From the NCBI GenBank assembly GCA_016789785.1, contig JAEUQE010000038.1:1-48051 (forward strand): a DNA stretch of 48,051 nucleotides. The letters are read 5' to 3'. Source of the stretch: Bryobacterales bacterium (lineage in GTDB: Bacteria; Acidobacteriota; Terriglobia; Bryobacterales; Bryobacteraceae). Shown one piece after another: positions 26,615-33,640 of the stretch (positions within the stretch are counted from its first letter, which is position 1; every line of letters starts with the position of its first letter). Position numbers and translations under genes: made by a program. Below the pieces are notes generated by a model. That model did no database searches and was not told where the DNA came from. It saw nothing but the letters and a program-made list of their open reading frames with translations.

Positions 26615-26733
26615 ACGGACGCGAAAGGGTGAAGCGATTGATCCAGCGGCATCGATGTCCGCTATTCACCTTTAGGTCTTGGCTCCGCCCTTCGGTAGCG
26701 CTAGGCTTCACATCCTGCCGCACTGAGAATCGT

Positions 26734-26862
26734 CTCGGTGCAGGGCGAGGTACCGAAAATGCGCGATCGTCGAAGTGCTACGAGCCGGGAGCCCTCCTGG
26801 TCGAGTGATTATGATCCATCAGGGGCGATTCGCCGGCCCCGGGCACGGGCCTCGACATGAGA
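26734..26862. repeat. Dispersed intergenic repeat, copy B, overlapping a gene's 3' end
   Basis: This stretch matches 8138-8262 in the same orientation, with conserved blocks at about 26739-26786 (GCAGGGCGAGGTA, CCGAAAATGCGCGATCG, CTACGAGCC) and 26822-26857 (GGGGCGATTCGCCGGCCCC, GCACGGGCCTCGACA). Like copy A it is at the junction of two convergent genes. Unlike copy A, its right half is translated on the minus strand as the last 15 or so residues of the methyltransferase (HVEARARGRRIAPDGS). Confidence 0.75.
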
Positions 26863-27780
26863 GTCGGGCTGATACCGGCTGAGCCGCGGGATCCAGCAAC
26901 GGACCACTTGGCAGTAGTCCACATAGGGCTCGCCGAACCTCGCGGCGAGATCCTCTTCCTCGAGCGGACGGAAAATCAACTGCCAGATGACACCGCCGGT
27001 CAGCGAGTAGAGGGCGACCAGTGGTGAGCCGAGATAGAGCGCCACCGCCATTCCCTGGCTGATGCCCGAAACCGCCATCGGATTGCGGAGAAACGCGTAA
27101 GGTCCCGACACCACCAAACGGCCCGCCGTATCCATCGGCAACGGCGTTCCGCGCCCCCAACGCGCCATCGCCACGGCTCCGGAAACGCCAATCATGCTCA
27201 CAACGACAAAGGCAGCAACTGCGATGGGCTTCTGCCCGGTGAACTCGATCGCGGCAATTCCGATCCTTCGTTCGACGGCCGTGATGAAGGGCGGAATCAC
27301 GAACAGGATTGTCGTCCAGACGACGATGAGTTGCAGCAGCGTTTTCGAGAGTAGCCGTGGGGTTCCGGAGTCACTCGAAACCCGGAACATCCGGGTGGCA
27401 ATCTCCGGCGTAATGCCAATTGCGAAATTTCCGGATGCGATCATTGCCGGGAACATGCAAACGACGCCCGGCCAGCCAGTTTCGGTCCACAGCGCAAACG
27501 CGAGGCAGAACAAAGTCGCGTAGGAAACCGCGCCGACCGTCATCCACGCGGCATACGGCGCAAGGCGGTTCCTGGCCGCGCAGAGAATGGCCGTTGCTGC
27601 CGTCGCGGCAAAAAAACACACTCCGTCGGGGAGCAGGAACGCGAGCAGCACCGTGTCGTCAGCTCCGAGCCGGAACCACTCACGGACCGGCGCGGAGAAT
27701 CCAAGCGCGGCCCACCAAGCCGCAGTGGCAATCGCCTGCACCGCAAAGAACACAGCAGCATTTCGGCGGACTTTGTTCAT
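26809..27780 (-). CDS. Integral-membrane methyltransferase, isoprenylcysteine carboxyl methyltransferase/PEMT-like
   Basis: 323 residues with about seven or eight membrane spans. The C-terminal third has the ICMT/phospholipid-methyltransferase pattern: LVVSGPYAFLRNPMAVSGIS (about residues 224-243), then a hydrophobic pair, then IFRPLEEEDLAARFGEPYVD with YCQVVRCWIPR. Together these form the S-adenosylmethionine-binding region. Bacterial members of this family methylate small molecules, lipids or unknown targets. The N-terminal spans match nothing I recognise. The final residues after WIPRLSRYQPDS come from the repeat element and are basic and unlike the family, so the original stop was probably lost. 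It converges on the SDR gene. Confidence 0.72.
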   Translation of the reverse strand: MNKVRRNAAVFFAVQAIATAAWWAALGFSAPVREWFRLGADDTVLLAFLLPDGVCFFAATAATAILCAARNRLAPYAAWMTVGAVSYATLFCLAFALWTETGWPGVVCMFPAMIASGNFAIGITPEIATRMFRVSSDSGTPRLLSKTLLQLIVVWTTILFVIPPFITAVERRIGIAAIEFTGQKPIAVAAFVVVSMIGVSGAVAMARWGRGTPLPMDTAGRLVVSGPYAFLRNPMAVSGISQGMAVALYLGSPLVALYSLTGGVIWQLIFRPLEEEDLAARFGEPYVDYCQVVRCWIPRLSRYQPDSHVEARARGRRIAPDGS

Positions 27781-27867
27781 CGGTCGCTGATCGATTATAT
27801 GATGAGCCGCCCGATTGGAATGATCGCAACACTGGCGGCGTGTTTTGGTGTCTTCGGACCAATCCGT

Positions 27868-28188
27868 CTACATACGACCTGGTGGAATCCGCCTTCGGCG
27901 TCCGTGCCTGACGTGGAGAACGAAAACGGTGTCACCCTCAATGGTGTACAGGATCCGGTAGATGTGAGGTTTGTGCCCATACAACATCTGGCGAACCTCA
28001 TAGGGCACACGCGCATTCTCGGGAGCCAGCGGGAAACGTTGAGGGAAAGTTGAGAGGCTCTCAATAGCCTTTTTCAGGGCGTCGAACCACCGCATTCCAG
28101 CCTCTCCCGCCTCCCGTGACTCAAGGTAGTTCAGGATCTCCTCACCATCCGCCTGAGCCTCGGCACTGAACTCAACCTGGTAGGCCAT
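27868..28188 (-). CDS. ParE/RelE-family toxin
   Basis: A 106-residue protein from the ATG at 28188: AYQVEFSAEAQADGEEILNY at the N-terminus, then FDALKKAIESLSTFPQRFPL, VPYEVRQMLYGHKPHIYRIL and TVFVLHVRHGRRRR. This is the RelE/ParE fold: two N-terminal helices, then a beta sheet ending in the basic V-x-H-x-R-H strand. ParE members poison DNA gyrase, whereas RelE members cut mRNA on the ribosome; the sequence alone favours the ParE/YoeB-like side only weakly. Its start lies 17 bases inside the 3' end of the antitoxin gene, a normal toxin-antitoxin arrangement. Confidence 0.88.
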   Translation of the reverse strand: MAYQVEFSAEAQADGEEILNYLESREAGEAGMRWFDALKKAIESLSTFPQRFPLAPENARVPYEVRQMLYGHKPHIYRILYTIEGDTVFVLHVRHGRRRRIPPGRM

Positions 28189-28417
28189 GCTTCTCGCGAA
28201 GGCTATCCAGAAACTCCGAGGCTGGCACCGTCCTCCCGGCCCGCACATCTTCGTAGCCCCTGCGAATACCAACAAGAGCCTCTTCGAAGTCGGTTTGTTC
28301 CCAGTCGAGGTAAGCTGCCAGCGCTTCGTCAAGCGCAGCGGCCGTGTCGATTTCCCGCCGCTGGGCGTATGCCTCCAATTGAGCCATTCGCTCCGGTCTG
28401 ACGTTGATCTCGCTCAT
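28172..28417 (-). CDS. ParD/CopG-type antitoxin
   Basis: An 81-residue partner of the downstream toxin. The N-terminus SEINVRPERMAQLEAYAQRR followed by TAAALDEALAAYLDWEQ is consistent with a ribbon-helix-helix DNA-binding fold, and the acidic C-terminal half (DFEEALVGIRRGYEDVRAGR) is the likely toxin-neutralising part. GGAGGTG 5 bases before the ATG at 28417 decides this start over the ATG at 28438. Antitoxins of this type normally repress their own promoter, which would lie just upstream in 28418-28487. The gene order, antitoxin then toxin with overlap, supports the call. Confidence 0.85.
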   Translation of the reverse strand: MSEINVRPERMAQLEAYAQRREIDTAAALDEALAAYLDWEQTDFEEALVGIRRGYEDVRAGRTVPASEFLDSLREKHGLPG

Positions 28418-28422
28418 CAGTT

Positions 28423-28429
28423 CACCTCC
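28423..28429 (-). promoter_or_regulatory. Ribosome-binding site of the antitoxin gene
   Basis: CACCTCC on the plus strand reads GGAGGTG on the minus strand, 5 bases before the ATG at 28417. Confidence 0.7.
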
Positions 28430-28487
28430 GAGTACCATCCTAGCTCAAGCCTTGTCGAACGCCACGCCCAATTCTTATGCTCGCACC

Positions 28488-31259
28488 TCAACGCACAAAC
28501 ACCGTGACTCCCCGCTGGCTCGCGATCCCGCCCACCGTCAGAACCAGAGGCTGCACGCCTGCCGCCAGCGGCCCCGGCACCCGGACCGTGAACTGCGCAA
28601 TCCCAGGACCGGTCGCCGACGGGACCACATTCACGACCTCCGCCAACAGGCCTCCAATGGTCACCTGCACTGGCAGAATCGGCTTGGCATGCGGCGCCTC
28701 CGACACCTTGCCATCCACCGGCGTCGGGTCCGCGGCGCCCTCGCCCGTCGCGTAGAACGTAAGAGCCGATCCCACTGCCGCGGGTGCAGCCACTCCGTTA
28801 AGCGAATAGTCCTCATTTAACGCCGCCGCCGGCCCCGACCCGGCCGCTGTCGTGAAAATCCCTGGCGTTGCCTGCGCCACCGGGATCGTCGCCTGTCCGC
28901 GCAACTGCCCGTCCCGCCTCACTTCCACCAGCGTCGTCAACTGGCTCGCCACGCGATACGGCACTTGCACCTGCACCATGTTCGACTGTGCGTAGAGTAT
29001 CGGCGCGGCGGTGCCATCGAATCGCACTTGCACGTTCCCGAGCGTCGACTCAAGAACACCGCCCGCTCCCGGCATTCCCGACAGCGGGTCCCGCGGCCCG
29101 ATGTTCGTTCCCTGCAGCGTCAACATCATTCCCGCCGCGGCCGCTGACGTCTCCATGCTCGCCGCATTCAACTGTCGCAGTTCCACGGGGGCATCGCCCG
29201 GAAGCGGAGCCGGCACGGGAGTAACCGGGGTCGGCACTGGAGTAACTGGCGCCGGAGTTACTGGAGTTGTTGGAGTTACAGGCGCCGCCACAGGCGTAAG
29301 CCTCCTAATGCGGTTGTTCAGCCGGTCTGCCACCAGGATCAGCCCCGACGCATCCACCGCCAGTCCCATCGGGTCGTCGAAACGCGCGCTGATCGCGGGG
29401 CCTCCGTCACCAGCCAGCCCGCGCAGTCCCGATCCGGCAATAGTCCACACGCTGCCGTCCGCCGAGACCCGCCGGATTCGCAAGTTGTCCGCATCCGACG
29501 CGAACAGGTTCCCCTGTGCGTCCACCGCGATTCCCAGCACATTGGTGAAACTCGCCTCCGTCGCCCGCTGCCCATCGCCGCTGAATCCCATCCGCCCGGT
29601 TCCCCCAACCGTGGAAACGATTCCCGCCAGCGTCACCCGGCGGATCCGGTAGTTGCCCGAATCCCCCACATAGAGATTGTCCTGCGAGTCCACCGCCAGG
29701 CCACGCGGCAGATGGAACTGCGCCTGGTAGGCCGGTCCGCCATCGCCCGAGAATCCGGCCACCGCGGTTCCCGCGATCGTCACCACCAGCCCCGGCGGTA
29801 CCAGCCGGCAGATGCGATGATTCCCCGTATCAGCCACAATCAGCCAGCCCAGGCTGTCGAACGCAAGTCCGGTGGGCCTGGTCAATTGCGCCTCCAGCGC
29901 GTTGCGAACGTTGCCGTTGAAGCCTGCCACACCCACGCCGGCCACCGTCGTGATGACGCCCGCGCGGTTCACCATGCGGATCCGGTGGTTCTCCGTATCG
30001 GCGATGTAGATGTTGCCTTCGGCGTCCACAGCCACGCCCTGAGGGCTCGACAGCCGGGCTTGCGACGCGGGCCCTCCATCTCCCGAAAAGCCCGCCGATC
30101 CCGTGCCAGCGATGGTCGACACAACCCCGGTCGCACTGATCCGCCGGACACGGTGGCTTCCCGCCTCGGCGACAATCCACCCTCCGCTCCGGTCCGGTTT
30201 GATGTCGGCGGGTTGCGTCAGTGCCGCAAGGCTGCCTGCCGTATCCGCGCCTGGCTGTGGGGACCCGGTCAGCACGGTCGCAACCCCGGCGGGCGTCACC
30301 CGCCGAACCGCACTGGCCGAAAGCAGTGCCAGATTTCCCGATGGGTCCAGCGCCACATCCCGCGCTCCCTGGGCGAGCACATCGACGGTTCCCTGCGTGT
30401 TCAACCGCAAGGCCAGATCCACGCCGGAAGAGGCGATGAACACGTTCCCCGCGGTGTCCACGGCCACCCCGGTCGGCAAACTCATCAGGTTCGCCGCTCC
30501 TACCCGGACCGTCGCCACACTCCCGTTCAGAATCTTCCGGATCGCATGATTCCCGCTATCAGCGACATACACCGCCCCGAAGCGATCCACTGCCAGACCC
30601 GCCGGTGCGGCAAAGGTCGCGTTCAAAGCGGCTCCCTCGGTCACCGCGCCGCGAGTGCCCGTTCCGGCGTACACGAACACCCGGCCGGCCGGGCTCAACC
30701 GGAGCACCCGGTGGTCTTCGAAATCGGAAATGAACACGGTGCCCGCGTTGTCGATCGCGAGGTTTCTTGGCGCGCGCAGAGCAGCCTCCAGCGCGGCAAC
30801 GCCGCTCGCCGGAACCCGGAAGGTTCCGCCTCCCGCCACAGTACGGATCCGGCCGTCCGTGCCGGCCATCCGAATGCGCGCATTCCCCAAGTCCGCGATA
30901 TACAAATTGCCGGTACGGTCCACGGCCAGCCCGTAGGGCGCGTTCAGTTCCGCCTCTACCGCCGGTCCTCCATCACCCGAAAACCCGGCGCGGCCCGTGC
31001 CAGCGATGTAGCGCACTTCGCCCGAAGGCGAGATTCTCCCCACACGGTTCCGCCCGGTCTCAGAGAAATAGACATTCCCTGCTGAGTCTACGGCGATCCC
31101 TTTAGGATCCTCGAGTGCTGTACCCGCCGCCGTACCTCCTTGCGGCGCGGATTCTCCTCCTGCAAAGGTGTCAACCACATAGGAGGTTTGTTGGCCCGCC
31201 AGCAAGCGCGTGATCAGAAGATAGACCGCGACTATGAAAGACAACGTGCGGAAACGCAT
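28488..31259 (-). CDS. Secreted NHL-repeat beta-propeller protein with TIGR03437 C-terminal module
   Basis: 923 residues from the ATG at 31259, opening with a signal peptide (LSFIVAVYLLITRLLAG). About ten propeller repeats follow, most with the pattern AGTGxAGFSGDGGPAxxAxLxxPxGLAVDxxGNxYIADxxNxRIR. After residue 675 or so there is a linker made of VTP units (PVTPTTPVTPAPVTPVPTP). The last 220 residues form the module first named from Solibacter (TIGR03437), visible as LNGVAAPAAVGSALTFYATG then VQVTIGGLLAEVVNVVPSA. An earlier in-frame ATG at 31385 would overlap the divergent matrixin gene. The large number of such proteins in Solibacteraceae suggests an exported binding function, but the ligand is unknown. 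Confidence 0.9.
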   Translation of the reverse strand: MRFRTLSFIVAVYLLITRLLAGQQTSYVVDTFAGGESAPQGGTAAGTALEDPKGIAVDSAGNVYFSETGRNRVGRISPSGEVRYIAGTGRAGFSGDGGPAVEAELNAPYGLAVDRTGNLYIADLGNARIRMAGTDGRIRTVAGGGTFRVPASGVAALEAALRAPRNLAIDNAGTVFISDFEDHRVLRLSPAGRVFVYAGTGTRGAVTEGAALNATFAAPAGLAVDRFGAVYVADSGNHAIRKILNGSVATVRVGAANLMSLPTGVAVDTAGNVFIASSGVDLALRLNTQGTVDVLAQGARDVALDPSGNLALLSASAVRRVTPAGVATVLTGSPQPGADTAGSLAALTQPADIKPDRSGGWIVAEAGSHRVRRISATGVVSTIAGTGSAGFSGDGGPASQARLSSPQGVAVDAEGNIYIADTENHRIRMVNRAGVITTVAGVGVAGFNGNVRNALEAQLTRPTGLAFDSLGWLIVADTGNHRICRLVPPGLVVTIAGTAVAGFSGDGGPAYQAQFHLPRGLAVDSQDNLYVGDSGNYRIRRVTLAGIVSTVGGTGRMGFSGDGQRATEASFTNVLGIAVDAQGNLFASDADNLRIRRVSADGSVWTIAGSGLRGLAGDGGPAISARFDDPMGLAVDASGLILVADRLNNRIRRLTPVAAPVTPTTPVTPAPVTPVPTPVTPVPAPLPGDAPVELRQLNAASMETSAAAAGMMLTLQGTNIGPRDPLSGMPGAGGVLESTLGNVQVRFDGTAAPILYAQSNMVQVQVPYRVASQLTTLVEVRRDGQLRGQATIPVAQATPGIFTTAAGSGPAAALNEDYSLNGVAAPAAVGSALTFYATGEGAADPTPVDGKVSEAPHAKPILPVQVTIGGLLAEVVNVVPSATGPGIAQFTVRVPGPLAAGVQPLVLTVGGIASQRGVTVFVR
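29211..29290. repeat. Imperfect tandem repeat encoding a Val-Thr-Pro linker
   Basis: Repeats of GGAGTTACTGG-like units, 9-12 bases long, encode the VTP-rich spacer between the propeller and the C-terminal module of the NHL protein. Units vary in sequence, so this is a codon-level repeat rather than a clean microsatellite. Confidence 0.6.
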
Positions 31260-31367
31260 ATCAGTACGAGGGATTTCGGCCCGCCGTTTCGGCCTACGGG
31301 ATTTTCCCTCAGTAACTAAGTGGGCGCACGCCACAGATAATCTCTGATCTTTCGATATGGGAGTTAG

Positions 31368-33476
31368 ATGTATCCGGCCCTTCAATACGGTCTATTGGCC
31401 TTCCTGGCGGCTACGGCCCTGTTACAAGGGCAGCCGGGTGTATCCTTGAAAACTCCAGCGGATACGGCAGCCATCACTGGCCCGGCGCGCAGTGGCGCCC
31501 GTATGGCGCAGGCGTTCAAACGCCGTACGGCGGGGCGATGGCACATGCTGCTGGTTTTCCCGGAAGTGCCCACTTCCCGCGCCCGCAAATCGTTGGAAGA
31601 TCGTGGCATCCAACCGCTCGACTTCGTTCCTGAGCGCGGGCTCATGGCAGTAGTCCCCGACGGTACATCCTTCGATGGCCTCGATCTGGAATGGACGGGG
31701 AGGCTTAGCCCTGAACAGAAAGTGAGTCCGATTCTCTCCAGCCTCGGGCTGCTCAGCGGCGCTCTCGACCCTGCTGGACGCCAGGAATGGAACGTCCTCG
31801 TCGAATTTCACAGTGACGTCGATCGCGCGGACGCCGTGGGACTGGTGTTTGAGGAAGGTCTCACCATCATCGACAACCCCGACCTCGTCCGTACGCAACT
31901 GCTTGTGCGCGGCTCAGCCGGCAAACTTGCCGCCTTGCCTGCCTGGGACGAAGTCAGTTATCTGTTTCCCGCGTCTCAGGAAATCGAAAATGGAAAGCCG
32001 GTGGAAGCCTGCGGCGGTGCGTTGACCGCTTCCGGACCCATTGGCCAGATCGTGGCGAAGGTTGGCGACGGCTGGGATGGCGCGGGGCAAGGTTCCGCCG
32101 ACCTCGGCTATATCTTCACTTCGTTCACCGGACGCATCCCGCCGGAGCAGGTCAAGACCGAGTTCCAGAAAGCGCTTACCGAGTGGGCACGGCATGCCAA
32201 GGTACGCTTCCAACCGGCCAGTTCCGCCACCAACAAGAGAACCATTCACGTCGTGTTCGGCACTGGGGACCATGGTGACGGCTATCCTTTTGACGGGCGG
32301 GGCCGTACCCTCGCCCACACCTTCTATCCTTCGCCGCCCAATCCCGAGCCCATCGCCGGCGACCTGCATCTGGATGACGACGAGCCCTGGCACACCGGCG
32401 ATGGACTGGACCTTTACAGCGTGATGCTCCATGAACTTGGCCACGCGCTCGGCCTTGGCCATTCCGACAATCCCACTTCGGTGATGTATCCCTATTACCG
32501 TAAAGTTTCCGCGCTCACCACGGAGGATATCGGCGCTATTCAAGAACTCTATGCCAAGCAGGATGGCGGGACCCAACCGTCTCCCACGCCATCTCCCACG
32601 CCCACGCCAGTGCCGCTGGACCTCACCATCACACAACCCACCCAAACCAGCCTGATCACCCGCGAATCCCAAATCTCACTTGGCGGAACCACCACCGGAG
32701 GCAATGCCAGTGGTCAGATTCAATGGTCGGCTTCCACTGGCGCCAGCGGCATGGCCCAAGGCTGGCGAACGTGGTCGATCTCCGGGCTCGCTCTCTCCCC
32801 GGGCGACACCATCCTCACCGTGACTGCCATCGACGGCGCACAAGCGCGCGTTTCGCGCCAACTCCGTATCACGCGGGAACTCACTCCGGCCACCGGCCTT
32901 TCCATCCGCATCCTCACGCCCACCACGCAGACTTCCATGATGAGTTCCGTCAACTCGGTCACCTTAACCGGATCGGCCGGACCCGCCAGTGCGATCTCCC
33001 GGATCTTCTGGTCCAACTCGAGAGGAAGCGGCGGCTCGATGGCAGGTAGCGTTTCCTGGACCACACCTCCTCTCCTGCTCGAAACCGGACTCAACCGGAT
33101 CACGGTCACCGCGGCCGCTCCTGACGGCGCCACCGCCACCGCCACGGTCGAGATTGACTACCGCCCCTCCTCGAACCCCACTCCTCCCGCCGGGCCCGAC
33201 ACCGTGGCGCCCGCGCTTGCGATCCTCGAACCTTCGCTCAGCATCCTCACCACCAGCAGCGCCACTTTGATGCTGATGGGTACCGCTATCGATGGCGGCG
33301 GCGTCACCGAAGTCAACTGGCTGTCGTCCTCCGGGCGCACAGGTGTGGCGCAGGGAACCACACAATGGCGCATCCCCGATCTGCCGCTTCTCGTGGGGAT
33401 CAACACGATCGTGATTCGCGCCTGGGACGCCTCCGGCAATATGTCCTGGAGATCCCTTGTCGTCACCCGAAATTGA
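31368..33476 (+). CDS. Secreted matrixin-like zinc metalloprotease with bacterial Ig-like repeats
   Basis: 702 residues: signal peptide (LLAFLAATALLQG), an N-terminal region of about 190 residues that may be an inhibitory prosegment, then an M10A-type catalytic domain. The zinc site HELGHALGLGHSD is at about 355-367 and the Met-turn SVMYP at 371-375. DLHLDDDEPW before it is a typical calcium/substrate-binding stretch of matrixins. After a PTPSPTPTP spacer come three Ig-like repeats starting LTITQPTQTSLITRESQISL, SIRILTPTTQTSMMSSVNSV and LAILEPSLSILTTSSATLML. These are similar enough to each other to be duplications. The protein is probably released or held at the surface and should degrade proteins. 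Confidence 0.9.
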   Translation: MYPALQYGLLAFLAATALLQGQPGVSLKTPADTAAITGPARSGARMAQAFKRRTAGRWHMLLVFPEVPTSRARKSLEDRGIQPLDFVPERGLMAVVPDGTSFDGLDLEWTGRLSPEQKVSPILSSLGLLSGALDPAGRQEWNVLVEFHSDVDRADAVGLVFEEGLTIIDNPDLVRTQLLVRGSAGKLAALPAWDEVSYLFPASQEIENGKPVEACGGALTASGPIGQIVAKVGDGWDGAGQGSADLGYIFTSFTGRIPPEQVKTEFQKALTEWARHAKVRFQPASSATNKRTIHVVFGTGDHGDGYPFDGRGRTLAHTFYPSPPNPEPIAGDLHLDDDEPWHTGDGLDLYSVMLHELGHALGLGHSDNPTSVMYPYYRKVSALTTEDIGAIQELYAKQDGGTQPSPTPSPTPTPVPLDLTITQPTQTSLITRESQISLGGTTTGGNASGQIQWSASTGASGMAQGWRTWSISGLALSPGDTILTVTAIDGAQARVSRQLRITRELTPATGLSIRILTPTTQTSMMSSVNSVTLTGSAGPASAISRIFWSNSRGSGGSMAGSVSWTTPPLLLETGLNRITVTAAAPDGATATATVEIDYRPSSNPTPPAGPDTVAPALAILEPSLSILTTSSATLMLMGTAIDGGGVTEVNWLSSSGRTGVAQGTTQWRIPDLPLLVGINTIVIRAWDASGNMSWRSLVVTRN

Positions 33477-33640
33477 CTCGCCTCCATTGGCCGTCTACGT
33501 GCTGAAACCACCGTGGAGTACGGCACGTCAGAACCAGAGCTGTCTCTTTTGGGATGGATCGCCACCTCGCCGCAACCCTACCGCGCGCGAGGCCAGCGGT
33601 TGATATACTGTAAGAACGCCTTTCAGGTCTATCTTCTTCA

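Noticed and set aside
29712..31085. A 457-codon plus-strand frame opposite the NHL-repeat gene
   Set aside because: It is periodic only because the NHL repeats on the other strand are.
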